From Cheiracanthium punctorium (Eukaryota > Arthropoda > Arachnida > Araneae > Cheiracanthiidae): 64,000 nucleotides of DNA. The stretch spans positions 147,738-211,737 of the forward strand of contig JAWZYV010013004.1 of the NCBI GenBank assembly GCA_038373885.1. The letters are read 5' to 3'. The notes beneath the pieces are model-generated. The model was not told the origin of the DNA. It saw only the letters and a list, made by a program, of their open reading frames with translations, and ran no database searches. Positions within the stretch are counted from its first letter, which is position 1. Each line of letters starts with the position of its first letter. The translations under genes and the position numbers were made by a program. Below, in pieces: positions 52,352-63,567 of the stretch.

Positions 52352-55065
52352 GTGCAATGTACTTTCCTTAACCATTGCTAAAAAAGCAAATTTAAGAATT
52401 AATAACTCTAAAATTACGAAACTAGTTTCATTCACTGGCCATAAAATGCAAGTAATTGGTGAAGCAGATGCTAATATTAAGGTAAAAGGGAAAAATTACA
52501 CTGTAAAATTTACTGTGATAAAAGATGGCCTTCAGCCAATATTGGGTAAGAACTCCTGTGTAGAAATGAACTTGATTAAGAGAATAAACTCAGTAAGTTT
52601 ATCAGATAATTTAACTAACAGTGGAACTTTCAGTGAAGAAATTGGATGTTTGAAAAATTTTGAATATGAGCTTGACCTGATAGAAGATGCACACCTAGAG
52701 ATTTTTCCAGCAAGAAGAGTGCCACATTCTATGCGAGAGAAAGTGAAAAAAGAGCTGGATAGAATGCAAAAGATGGGGATCATCAAGCCCGTAACTGACC
52801 CAACACCAGCAGTTTCGCCCATGGTGGTAGTTTGTCGGAATGGAAAAATAAGAGTGTGCATGAATCCGTCAAGTTTAAATAAGAATATTAAGAGAAGACA
52901 GTATCCGTTAAACACTTTAGAAGAAATTGCTTCTAGACTCAACAATTCAAAGTGGTTCACTGTATTGGACTGTAATAAAGGGTTTTGGCAGGTCAAGGTA
53001 ACTGAGCGTACCAGTAAATATCTCACAATGGCAACTCCTTGGGGAAGATTCTCGTATCTCAGAATGCCCATGGGAATATCTTCTGCCCCTGAGGTGTTTC
53101 AACAAATAATGGAACATTTACTTGGGAATATAGAAGGAGTAGAATGTGCCATGGATGACGTATTAATTCATGCTGAAACAGTGCAAAAATTAAAAGCTCT
53201 GACATCAAAGGTAACAAAAATCCTTTATGATGCTGGTCTAACACTCAATACAAGCAAGTGTGTGTACACACAGCAAACTGTGAAGTTTTTAGGTCGCATT
53301 GTCACAGCTGATGGACTGAAAGCTGATCCAGAAAAAGTAGAAGCAATCAATTCTTTGAAAATACCTAATAGTGTGACAAGCTTACAACGGTTTCTCGGCA
53401 TGGTCACGTATTTGGCTAAGTTTGTGCCAAATCTGTCAGAAATTACTAGACCACTCAGACAGCTGTGCAAGAGAGACGTCGAATGGCTGTGGACACCAGA
53501 ACACCAAGCAGCTTTTAAAAAGCTACAAGACACACTGAAAGATCTTCCAACGCTGAAATATTTCAATGTGAACTCTCCAATTGTCTTATCAGTGGATTCC
53601 AGCAAGCATTCAGTAGGAGCAGTAATTATGCAAGAAGGCAGACCCGTAGCTTATGCAACAAAGGCACTTGATCAGACGCAACAAAATTATTCACAGATTG
53701 AGAAGGAGGCCTTTGCAATCAAGTTTGGTTGTCTACGTTTTCATCAGTATATCTGGGGTTGTCGCAAGCTAGTCATTGAAACTGACCACAAGCCACTTGT
53801 GTCAATTGCTAAGAAGCCTCTTCACTCTGCCCCACCTCGTTTACAGCGTATAATGTTTGACATAATCCCATACCGTCCAGAAATTGTGTATAAGAAAGGG
53901 ACCGAGATGTTCATTGCTGATACCCTGAGCAGAGACTGTACACCATCTATAGACAATGACACTCCTGAACTACACATGGAAATCCATATCGTAGTTCCTA
54001 TGACAGAAGCAAGGACAAGTGAGTTACTTGAAGCTCTTCAGGTGGATCCTGAACTGTCCATTCTAATGAATGCAGTTCTTGAAGGTTGGCCAGAAGATGT
54101 CAAAAATGTCCCAGAATGCATAAAAAAGTACTGGACATTTCGAGATGAGTTTGCCGTGCATAAAGGCATTCTCTTCAGAAGTGATAGGATAGTGATACCT
54201 GACAAACTGAAGGAAGCAACGCTGAAAACAATTCATCTTGGACATCTAGAAATCCAACGTTCGCTGAATAGAGCAAGAGAAAATGTCTATTGGTACGGGA
54301 TGAACAATGATGTGACCACTTACGTCAAGAAGTGCAAGATATGTCAACAGCGTCAAAGGGACGAGCCTGAAGAACCCTTGATGCTAAACCCAATACCTGA
54401 AAGGCCATGGCAAATTTGTGCGATCGATATCTTTCATCTGGCTAGAAAAAATTATTTAGTGATAGCAGATAGTTATTCTGGCTATTTTGATTTCAGCATC
54501 CTGCGAGATTTATCTTCAACCACCGTGATCAAGGCCTTGAAAAATTAGTTTGCCACACACGGAGTTCCAGAGACTCTATGCTGTGACGCAGGAACTCAAC
54601 TGATCTCGAGAGAATTATACACGTTTGCCGCAAACTACAACTTCAGCATACAAGTTTCAAGCCCTGAACACAAACGCTCAAATGGTCTGGCTGAACGCTA
54701 TGTTCAAGAAGCAAAAGCCCTAATATCAAAATGTGTTGCAGATGAATCTGATATCTATTTAGCTCTACTAAATAGTAGAAACACGCCAAGAGCAAATCTA
54801 GGATCACCTACGCAGCGACTCATGGGTAGAAGAACGAAAGGAACATTGCCCGTCTGCTCCAAACTCCTTGAGCCGAGACTAATTAAGAATGTTTCGTCCA
54901 AACTTGGAATACTGAGACAGGTATCGAAAGCTTACAGCGATAGAGGATCGAGACCAAAGCAACTAATGGCGGTAGGACAGAAGGTATTGTTCCGTAGAGG
55001 ACACAGAAAATGGAGCCCAGCTGAAGTAATTGCCCCGGCTCAAAGTCCCAGGTCATACATCAACC
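52352..55065 (+). pseudogene. pol: Gypsy-2 pol: protease end, RT, RNase H, integrase
   Basis: Continues the gag frame after the MITE (CNVLSLTIAKKANLRINN). RT: YPLNTLEEIASRLNNSKW, FTVLDCNKGFWQVKV, LRMPMGISSAPEVFQQ and AMDDVLIH, with both catalytic Asp. RNase H: LSVDSSKHSVGAVIMQ, EKEAFAIKFGCLRFHQYIW and ETDHKPL. Integrase zinc domain: HLGHLEIQRSLNRA and CKICQQRQ. Core: IDIFHLA, a TAG stop at 54546-54548, then LCCDAGTQLIS and NGLAERYVQEAK with the D and E residues in the same frame. The frame reaches the hAT-E boundary at 55065. Apart from the one stop and the insertions it is well preserved. Confidence 0.9.
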
Positions 55066-55388
55066 CAGGGCCGGCCTAAGGCGTGTGCGACCGCACACGT
55101 TTTCTTTCTTCGAGAGGGGCGCCGAAATGAGAAAAATGTTTAAAAAATAAGTGGTAAAATTTAAATATTTATGTATCTTATGTATGTTTGAATGCAAATC
55201 ACCATTTGAATGAGATTTTAGTTCAACAAATAAATTTTACTTGAAGGTTCAGTAAAGAGACTAGCTTCAAGAAGCGTTTCGCTCCATTGTTTTGACTGAA
55301 CTGAACAACAAGATGTAGATAACCGAGTCTTCTATCACGCGTTTAGTCTGTCTGTCGCGTCGGCTTACAATGGCGACTGCCTTGAAGG

Positions 55389-55623
55389 CAGTAGCGGACT
55401 CAGGGGAGGGGCTAGGGGGCTTCAGTCCCCCCCAAAAGAGATTGCTAAAGGGTAACATTCTGCTTCATTATGCACTTTGAACATGCAAAGTGACTTAGCC
55501 CCTCCCTAAAGTTTTTACATTGGTTTAGACGAAAAGTTTGCTTTATTGTATATTTTGTTTGGGTGAAATAAGCTTTTTTAAAATTTAGCCCCTCCCAAAA
55601 GAGAATTTCTGGATCCGCCATTG
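55389..55623. mobile_element. hAT MITE inside hAT-E transposase
   Basis: 235 bp. Starts CAGTAGCGGACTCAGG, ends TTCTGGATCCGCCATTG; flanking 8-mers CTTGAAGG and CCTGAAGG match at 7 of 8. G/C-rich AGCCCC-type repeats inside. It interrupts the 5' part of the hAT-E gene. Confidence 0.8.
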
Positions 55624-55631
55624 CCTGAAGG

Positions 55632-57846
55632 CAGACCTTAGGTTACGTGAAGAGTTAAGAGGCGTTGGCTATTGTATTTTCGACAAAACAATAATGTTTA
55701 CTGTTTCTGTTGTAAGATATTTAGTGCTGCAAGTTCCAATAAAACTTTATCATATCAAAGTGGCAACTGTGATTGGAGGCACATTGGAACTATACAGAAT
55801 CATCATGAAACTTCTTCTACTCACCTAAAATGCTATGAAAATTGGATAGAGGCGGAAAAGTGACTGAGCACAGGTAAAACAATCGATGATGAAAACCAGA
55901 AAAAAATTGCCCTAGAAAAAGAACGATGGCAGAATGTACTTAAACAACTTCTTGCCATAACACAATTTCTCGCCCAGAACCAAATGGCTTTCCGAGGGAC
56001 AAATGAGACTTTGTACCACAAAGAAAAAAACAAAACAAAACAATGAGCAATGGAAATTATTTAGGACTTGTTGAACTAATTGCTCAATTTGATTCTGAAA
56101 TGAAAGAACATGTGTCTAGAGTATTGGGAAATGAAAAACAAGGGTGTCTGTCATACTTAGGAAAAATCATGCAAAACGAATTATTGACTTTGATGGGAGA
56201 TAAAGAAAAAAGAAGAAATAGTTAGTAGAATTAAAACAGCCAAATACTACGCATTAATTCTGGACTGCACTCGCGGTTTAAGTAGGAAAGAACAGCTTTC
56301 TGTTGTTTTGAGGTATGTTTATGAAACAAAAGAGCAAAAAGTTGAAATTTGCGAAAGTTTCCTATATTTCATTGAAATAACAGATACTTCAGGTAAAGAC
56401 ATGCCGGAAACAGTCTTAAAAAACTACGGGAGTACGACTTGGATATTTCTAATTGCAGAGCCCAAGGGTATGATAATCGGGCAAATAGGTAAGGCAAAAC
56501 ACTCCGGACTGAAAAAAAAAATAGAAAAAAAATTAGAAAAAAGTAAGAGAGCCTTTTTTGTACCATGCTTTTGTGTCATAGACTAAACTTGGCACTGAAC
56601 GATGCCGCAAAATCCTCGGTATTAACAGTTACTCTTTTTGGAACAATTCCGCGATTGTTTGTTTTTTTTTATCTCATCGGCAAAACGTTGGAGAAAATTG
56701 TTAGAGAGACTTTCGCAGTCAGATGTGGGATCATCATTATTTGGGCCTTCTCTTACATTAAAAGAACTTTGTGCAACTCACTGGGAAGCACGAACTGAAT
56801 CGCTGAAAGCTATAAGATATCAGATTGTGCAAATACGACGGGCACTTTGGGACCTGCATTACGAGGATGCATCATTTGAATATGAAGTTAGAAGTGAGGC
56901 AAATTCCTTATCCGAAGCTATAGAAGATTTTGTCTTCTTAGTGTCACTGATTGCATGGTATGGTATCCATTTTGAAATAAACATCGCTTGCAAAATATGA
57001 CAATCAAAGAACGTGAATTTAATCCAATCTGTGTCTATTTTGAAGTCCGTTGGAGACTTTTTGGCGAATTTCCGCGAAACAGGATAATTTAGTTGTTTAG
57101 CGAAAGTGAAAGAGTTGGCTGAAGATTTAGAAGTGGAAGGAAAATTCAAAACACCGCGGGTTAGAAGGAAGAAGAAACAGTTTGATTATGAGGCCGATGG
57201 AGAAGCACCGGTTGATCCCCAAGAGCGTTTCAGAGTTGATTTTTTTTTACCACTTGTTGAAACAGCTCAAATGGTTGTTCAAGAGAGATTCGAACAACTC
57301 AAGGACAAGATGTCAAATTTTAGTTTTCTTTTTAAACTTGATGTATTATCCAATAGAGATGACTTGTTAGTAAAATTCAAAGACTTTGTAGATCTCCTTT
57401 CGGATGGGGATGACAGTGACATCAAAGGAGTTGAGTTATGGGAAGAGCTGATCTCTATCAAGAACCTCGTCCGAAATAAAGATATGTAACACTTTTACAT
57501 TTTAGGTATTCAGATTTTACCAACTTGATTTAATATTCAGTTAGTTAATTCATAATGGTTTATTTTTAATTTTTCTTTGTTTGATTTTGGGCGAGAAAAC
57601 GCCTCTGGACGTCCTGAACATTTTGTTGGAAACTGGATCTGAGACGCTTGTGTAAACGGGTTGCTTTTACGAAAACTTCTGACAATGCCGTTGTTGGTAA
57701 CGTCGGCTGAGCGAAGTTTTTCTAAATTAAGAATAATAAAAACTTATCTAAGGTCTACTCTTTCTGAGGAAAGACTGAACAATCTTCCAATTTTGTCCAT
57801 TGAAAACGATATTTCATCGTCATTTGATTATCATCTATATACATAA
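55632..57846 (+). pseudogene. hAT-E transposase (TTF-type zinc finger, ZMYM1-like), broken
   Basis: Blocks in order: TTF-type zinc finger with VYCFCCKIFSAAS, GNCDWRHIG and ETSSTHLKCYENWIEAE (55672-55860); a coiled region and LAQNQMAFRGTNE (55865-56040); FDSEMKEHVSRVLGNEKQG (56043-56225); YYALILDCTRGLSRKEQLSV and the catalytic-Asp region (56240-56400); DLHYEDASFEYEVRSEANSL (56840-56990); an acidic region (57106-57489); and the hAT dimerisation domain with LLVTSAERSFSKLRIIKTYL (57661-57846). At least four frameshifts or stops separate the blocks. The protein would bind the element's ends and cut it out; this copy cannot. Confidence 0.87.
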
Positions 57847-58728
57847 AACAAAGTGGGGTTTGTTCCAACACTTATAACTCAAGAATGGCTGGACCGATTT
57901 TAGTGATCTCTGATTCGTTGGATTCGTCTTCGCCCCAAATAGCATAATAACTATTAAAAATTTCGAAATTCCAATTAGAAATTTTTCTAATTTTATGCGA
58001 TTTTTTGAATTTTTCCTCACCTAATTCGAAATAACGGCGGTAATTACGTTTGCAGCAAAACGGCATTTACATTATCGGATAGAGGAGAAAATTTTCTTTA
58101 AAAAATTTTTTTTCTGAATATTTAGCATAATTTGCAGATTTTTAGGAATTTTTTTACTAAAAATGAGTTTGGTGTATCTTTTACGGCAGTTAAACCTTGA
58201 CGTCATAAATTAAAAAATGGGTGAAATTTGTATACTCTGCAATACTAGCGTCCTATTCGCAATTAAAGCGATTCTAAACAGTTCTTCAAGATTACACAGC
58301 TTGATGTTTACACGAGATAGAACCATGGAGGATTTGCAAAGTATCGCTATATTGGATACATGGAAATTAAAATTGGTACAGCTTGGATATTAAATAGTTC
58401 TAACATTTTTTAAATAGTTAAAAATTAGTGTGGCAAATGAAAATAAACATTTATGTTATACTAACTAACCCAGCGAATTTTGTACTGACTAACAGTCAAT
58501 GAATGTAGTGATAACTTTTAACTAAACTTATGATTTTAAGTAACGTCCCTCCACTCTCGCCAACCTAAAAATCGCCACACTTTGGCGAGCCTGGCAGTCA
58601 TGAGTCTCTAGGAGTTATGCACACGTTTTAACGAAAGTGAACAAATTAGCGATAAACGCACTATTTAAGTGATTTGAAGTCGCGTAATTATTAAAACTAT
58701 ATTAATTGGCAACCTAAACGTTTTATAA
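57847..58728. other. hAT-E interior, possible Helitron-like start
   Basis: The words CTATATACATAAAACAAAG, AACTCAAGAATGGCTGGACC and GATTTTAGTGATC (57836-57905) resemble starts of Helitron-like repeats in other arthropods. No end was found; the remainder is AT-rich and non-coding. Confidence 0.4.
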
Positions 58729-58899
58729 TCTCTATATATAAAGGAATATATCCTGACTGACTGATGATCATCACCCAGCTAAATTTACCGCAGATACAGA
58801 CATGAAATTTTAGGAGCTCATAGCTTTTGTGCCCAAAGCGTCATTTAAGAAACGATTTTTGAATATTCGAACGCAGACGGCGATGGCGACCCAAAACGT

Positions 58900-60020
58900 T
58901 CTTTTGACGTTTCCCTTCATATCTCGGGGGGTAAAAGAGATAGTCATATTTTAAAGCAATAATTTCACGGCTAACAGAAATACCTAAAAGTCATTTTCAG
59001 GATTTTTTTAGAATTCGCACCCAAACGAACGAAAAGGACAAAAACGTTCTTTTCAAATTTCCCTTCATACCTCAGAGGAAAAAAGAGACAGCCATATAAT
59101 TATTCCTTTAAAATATAACTAACACAAATATCTAAAAATTAATTTCAGGGTTTTTTTTTAGAATTTGCACCCTAACGGGCCAAAACGTTCTTTCCACATT
59201 TTTCTTCATATCTCGGAGGAAAAAAGAGACAGCCATAAAATTCTTGCTTTAAAATGCAACTAACAGCAATACCTAAATATAATTTTCATGGTTTTTTAAA
59301 ATTCGTACCCAAAGGGTACGAATTTTAAAAAACCATGAACGTTCGTTTCACAACGTTTTAGCGATAAGGGTGCGAAACGTTCTTTTCACATTTCCCTTCA
59401 TATCTCAGACGAAAAAAGAGATAGCCTTAAAATTCCGGCTTAAAAGTATAGTGAACACAAATGCTTAAAATTCATTTTCAGGGTTCTTTAGAATGCGCAT
59501 CAAAACGGGGACAAGGGGCCAAAACGTTATTTTCGAATTTGCCATCATATCTCAAAGAGAACTGGAGATAGCCATAAAACTTTTGCTTTAGAATGTAGCA
59601 AACACGAATGCCTAACAATAATTTTCAGAGTGTTATAGAATTCACACCGAAGCAGGTGTAAGGGGCAGAAACGTTTTTTGACGTTCTTTTCACCTTTCCC
59701 TTCATGTATCAGAGGAAGACTTAAGCTTAAAATTCTTGCTAAAAAATATAGTGAACACAAAAGCCTTAAAATCATTTCCAGGATTTTCTAGAATTCACAT
59801 CAAAATGGGGATAAGGATCTAAACGTTGTTTCCAAATTTGCCATCATATCTAAAAGGGAAATAGATAGCCATAAAATTCTTGCTTTAAAATACAGCGCAC
59901 ACGAATGCATAACAGTCATTTTCAGAGTTTTTTTAATTTCGTGTCCAAACTGGTGTGAGGGGCCAAAAAGTTACTTTCATATTTGTCTACATACATCGAA
60001 GGGAAATGAACATAGCCATA
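58900..60020. repeat. Tandem units in Helitron-like element 3
   Basis: Reverse-complement versions of the units at 50740-51960: AAAATTCTTGCTTTAAAAT, CAAAACGTTCTTTTCACATT and TCCCTTCATATCTCAGAGGA recur about seven times. A short inverted repeat around 59305-59340 (TCGTACCCAAAGGGTACGA) suggests a local rearrangement. Confidence 0.7.
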
Positions 60021-60316
60021 AAAATCTTGCACTAAAATGAAATGAACACTAATATATAAAAATCTTTTTCAAGGTTTTTTTAAAAATCGACCTTAATAAA
60101 GGATAGTTGACAAAAAAGGTGTTTTTTACGTATTTTTTTAGCTCTTGAGTGCTGTTAATTCCAGACAAAGGTTTTTGTCTACCTGGTGAAAGAGCGAATC
60201 ATGTTTCAAGGGTTGCTAGATTAAATGTCTCCAAAGTTTGCCATTTTTGCGATTTATCGCGAAGTTTGGCATAAAAGAAATGAGTCCTCGAAACGATATG
60301 TTCCATCTTTGTCGAG

Positions 60317-60525
60317 TGCTCCACCAGTGGCCGAGCACTTAGCACGCTGAACTGGGAGACGGAAGGTGCCTGGTCAAAACAAAATCGCGTCCGCCGACCT
60401 AACCGTTCGGAGTATCCGTGGTTTCCTCCAAAACTTATCGTAATTGCGGGTTAGGACCCCTTAGAAAGACTCCCACCCCCCAGCAGAGCCAACGTTTAGC
60501 TAATTGGCCATAACCCAAAACACAA
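60317..60525 (+). repeat. SINE1 inside Helitron-like element 3, 14-bp target duplication
   Basis: Identical CCATCTTTGTCGAG flanks it (60303-60316 and 60526-60539). Starts TGCTCCACCAGTGGCCGAGC (A-box-like), then CTGAACTGGGAGACGGAAGG, TGCCTGGTCAAAAC (B-box damaged), AACCGTTCGGAGTATCCGTG and GTTAGGACCCCTTAGAAAGA, and ends TAACCCAAAACACAA. It defines SINE1 length (209 bp here). Confidence 0.88.
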
Positions 60526-61384
60526 CCATCTTTGTCGAGAAATTGCCTAACACTAATGTTTATTTAATTGGAAATTGGTGTCTATATTCGTGTAAATAAA
60601 AGTGAAGTATAGTTAGAATATTTCTGACGGGAATTTTAAAACAGTTTTAATAGGCGATTTTAACGTAGATTTCAGTTTTGAAGAACAAGACAAATACGCT
60701 GAGAATATGATGCACATCCCAAACAGTATTTAAAAAAATCAAGAATAGCTAGAATATCGCTGACGAATACTGTAAAACAGATTTTGTAGCGATAAAATAT
60801 ATAACCAAAGTATGTTTAATATATATTTATTTATTTTCCATTTGTAATTGTTGGTTTATCAATATCCATTCCGGTCGAAGAACGGGTGCTTCAGCTAGTA
60901 CTTTAATAAAAACATTTTCGGCTGCTAAAACTAGGAAGGTTCATTGCTAAGAGTATAATAGATTATTTTAACCAATTTTAATTGTACTCTCTTTTTCTGA
61001 TTTTTCACACTACTACCACATTTATAGTTATATTGATGTATCTTTGCTAGAAAAGTGAAAGCTAAAGTTTATATATCTGTACATTTTCGTAATTTCTTTA
61101 ATGTGCTGACTGTATTAAATCAAATAAAACTTTTGCTATAGTTAAAAATGTGTCTGTCATTTTCTACCACACAAAACAATACGAGTAAAGTGAAAAGTAT
61201 TTATTAGGCGTTTGCCCGTTACACAAGTACAGTACAACACGCTAACTGAAGTTTGAAAAAGTGAGTAAAATACATAATATTAGAAGAAGTTGCTAAAAAA
61301 ATAAAAATGAATTAATGGAAAGATACTAAGTACTTCACTTTAACATGTACTATTTAGTAATGGAGGATATCGCCTCCTTGGGTT

Positions 61385-61425
61385 CGAGGCTATAAAAGTC
61401 ACGTGACGGTGGAAAACAAACAACC
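61385..61425 (+). promoter_or_regulatory. Possible TATA promoter upstream of the THAP-like fragment
   Basis: GGCTATAAAAGTCACGTGAC contains a canonical TATA box (61391-61397) followed by a CACGTG E-box, about 100 bp before the ATG at 61492. TGACGTCA/CACGTG words recur near 61700-61730. No transcription start can be proved from sequence. Confidence 0.45.
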
Positions 61426-61491
61426 ATTTCTCCATAGGCTTATGTGCTGGACTCCTGGTAATAAGCGCAAAATCAAAAAAAAATAATAATT

Positions 61492-61713
61492 ATGCCTCTG
61501 TATTGTGCTGCCTACGAATGTTTCGATAACTCTCTGGAACCTGTACATGACTGCAAAAAGATATCTCTCCAAAGATTCCCATTAAAAAGTGCTAACATAT
61601 TAAAACTTATACTGAGACGAGGCTATTTCAGCCACCTGTTGATGGAAAATATACACTTCAGCCAATCAGATTACAGGGTTACTCATCAACACAGCCGAAA
61701 GGTCACGTGTTGA
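61492..61713 (+). pseudogene. THAP-like zinc-finger fragment
   Basis: 73-codon frame starting MPLYCAAYECFDNS, followed by KISLQRFPLKSANILKLIL. This matches the start of THAP domains: M-P-x-Y-C-A-A-x-x-C, then a H/Q-R-F-P block. The downstream Cys and His that complete the zinc site, and the AVPTIF box, are not seen, so it is a fragment. THAP domains occur in P-element transposases and in host DNA-binding proteins. Position near the 3' end of hAT-E suggests a captured or inserted piece of another element. Sequence upstream looks promoter-like. Confidence 0.6.
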
Positions 61714-61928
61714 TGGAAAAATGACGTCACACCGATAAACTTCATTCCTATTCGTTTTAGCTTTTGATTTTTAGTCCATTCAAAATTTCATTTTTAGGTA
61801 TTACGTTCCGACTAATTTCAGTTATAGAGCACATATACTTCTTACTGGGTTTCTTGTATCAATTTTACTGTAAGGGGCGCCAAAACTCATTCTTGCACAC
61901 ACAGAATTTTGCCCTTAGGCCGGCCCTG

Positions 61929-62132
61929 CATAATCCAGAAGGTGCCACCTATCGAAGAAATTCGTGGTTTCTTCGGCCAGACTCCTCCAAACAAGAAGCT
62001 CCTCAACAATTCGTTGATGACTCTCCAACCCTGGCAGCACCACCGCAGGAAGAACAACGAGGTAGTGATTTAGAGCCTTCGCTGCCAACACCACCAGAGC
62101 CAGTTCCTGAGAGACCAAAGTCAACTGTGTAA
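61929..62132 (+). pseudogene. pol: Gypsy-2 integrase C-terminus
   Basis: Continuation of pol beyond hAT-E: GATYRRNSWFLRPD is the typical C-terminal motif of K02A2.6-like integrases. A Pro/Glu-rich tail (SLPTPPEPVPERPKSTV) and a TAA close the protein at 62132. The polypurine tract follows within 10 bp. Confidence 0.85.
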
Positions 62133-62159
62133 ATCTTAAAAAAAAAAAAGGGGGGAATA

Positions 62160-62326
62160 TGTAATAATATTAGAATTAACTGTGATACTAACTGTATCTA
62201 AGATTAACTGTAACCCACCGTTTAACTGTAGAATAATAATATCTGTTTGTTTACTCTCGTATATTTTGGTCCGTGATTTTGCTTACTGTGTATTTCTGGC
62301 TTAACGACATTAAAATTAATGTTACA
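62160..62326 (+). repeat. Gypsy-2 3' LTR
   Basis: 167 bp, TGTAATAATATTAGAATT to TTAATGTTACA, a proper TG...CA end. Preceded by a tract of ten or more A and six G (62139-62155). Followed by the CCTGT duplication. Confidence 0.9.
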
Positions 62327-62331
62327 CCTGT

Positions 62332-62790
62332 GAGTGGTTATACTGTGGTTATGTTTACTAAAATGCTTACGTTTTGTTCCATGTTTACTAACAAATACCT
62401 CAGTGACGTCACGTAGAGTAACTCTATTGGTTACTTATGCATACCAGTCGTCCCATAGAATAAGTGTGACGTCACGTGGAACAAGTCTATAGACTGGTGG
62501 GTGCTCTACAGCCTTTCTTCAACCATCCACGAAAATGTTAAAATTATTCAGTGTAAACGTGTATGACTAAAAAAACAGAAACTGAAGATAGTGATGCTAT
62601 ACTTGAAGTATTAGATAATATGGTATATTAAAAAATGTTGCTAATTGACATTTATTATTTATTTATAATTTTATAAATTTGATGACATTTGATTAGGGTT
62701 AGGTGGGGTAAAATGAACAGTCTACAAAAAGCAGACAATAAATGCCAAATGCATTGGTTTATTGGCCTACTGATTTTTGTTTAGCTCATT
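62332..62790. other. Right flank of Gypsy-2, paired CRE-like palindromes
   Basis: GTGACGTCACGT occurs at about 62403 and 62467 in a duplicated context (AGTAACTCTATTGG and AACAAGTCTATAGA nearby). TGACGTCA is the CREB/ATF consensus; function unproved. No gene was recognised. Confidence 0.4.
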
Positions 62791-62814
62791 TATATCAGGG
62801 ATCACTCTAGAGCG

Positions 62815-62945
62815 TTTCAGGGGGGCGGCCCGCCCTGGTGCCCTTTTTCCGGTAAAATGCCGCCCTCCTTGCCCTTTTTCTTGATAAAATTCCGCCCTCC
62901 TTGCCCTTTTTCTTGATAAAATTCCGCCCTCTTTGTTTTAGTTTT
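62815..62945. repeat. Short tandem array (CCGCCCTCCTTGCCC units)
   Basis: About four units of a ~37-bp repeat containing CTTGCCCTTTTTCTTGATAAA and ATTCCGCCCTCCT, next to GGGGGGCGGCCCGCCC. It may be the end of a hAT-type element; no partner end was found. Confidence 0.65.
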
Positions 62946-63567
62946 TTTTTTTTTTTTCCAATCAAAATGCCGCTCTCCTTTTCTCCACCGCTCCTTGTTT
63001 CCTCTTCTCTTTGATTCTTGTTACCATTGCTGGCGCTCGGCTAAACCCCAAAAAAGCCTCTCTCCAACAACAACAACAAGGAAGTTGATTTGTTTATTCT
63101 CTTATCAATGATGTGTGGAGGGGGGGGGGCATCTGCTCAGTCGCCGCTCTTCTCCCTCCCAACCTGAGGAGAGGGTTAAAACCATTCGCTGTAGCTTGAG
63201 GTCATAAAATATCTCATTAGAGAAACAATCTGTCATCCAGAAGAGTAGTCATAACAATGAATTATTTCCTACTGTAAATGGCGCTTTACCATGTTTTATA
63301 AATGCTGTAAGTAATTAATAAACGCCACTTGGTTATTGTTTATTTTTTCAGATTTTCAAAACACATTCGTCCAAACTTACAAAGTTCAAGACAAGGGCAA
63401 TTTCGGAAGTCTGGGTAACACCCCCACCCCACACACACACACACACCTCCCCGTCAATGTACTAAAAAGAATAGGGAAAAATTGATTCATTGACAGGGTG
63501 TGCAGCAGTCAGGAAATACTACTTTAAAATATCGAATTTCCGGTCAGCAGAGGGGCCAAATTGATGA

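Larger units (their letters stand above)
58729..60898 (+). mobile_element. Helitron-like element 3
   Basis: Starts with TCTCTATATATAAAGGAATA following an A and ends with hairpin CCG...CGG, spacer GTGCTTCAG and CTAG before a T. It shares the same start (CCTGACTGACTG), tandem units, SINE1 and end as element 2 in opposite orientation. No Rep-helicase coding sequence was seen. Confidence 0.65.
55066..61928 (+). mobile_element. hAT-E: 6.9-kb hAT element (Zaphod-like ends) in Gypsy-2 integrase
   Basis: Left end CAGGGCCGGCCTAAGG, right end CCCTTAGGCCGGCCCTG. Flanking 8-mers CATCAACC and CATAATCC agree at 6 of 8. The Gypsy pol frame picks up directly beyond the right end. It carries a decayed hAT transposase on plus (55632-57846), a MITE (55389-55623), a Helitron-like element (58729-60898) and a THAP-like fragment (61492-61713). 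The CAGGGCCGG ends resemble Zaphod-type hAT elements; this is from memory of the family. Confidence 0.85.
48602..62326 (+). mobile_element. Gypsy-2: K02A2.6-like Gypsy retrotransposon with nested insertions
   Basis: LTRs 48602-48755 and 62160-62326, with identical 5-bp CCTGT on both sides (48597-48601 and 62327-62331). The primer-binding TGGTGCCGAAAC begins at 48756, and the A/G-rich polypurine tract (62139-62159) precedes the 3' LTR. Gag, protease, RT, RNase H and integrase share frame 48807, with one stop (54546). Two large insertions split it: 49743-52351 and 55066-61928. Without them the element would be about 4.3 kb. Confidence 0.92.

Noticed and set aside
61764..61928. Upstream part of the open frame 61764-62132 as protein
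   Set aside because: This part is the non-coding right end of hAT-E; only the section after 61928 belongs to Gypsy-2 integrase.
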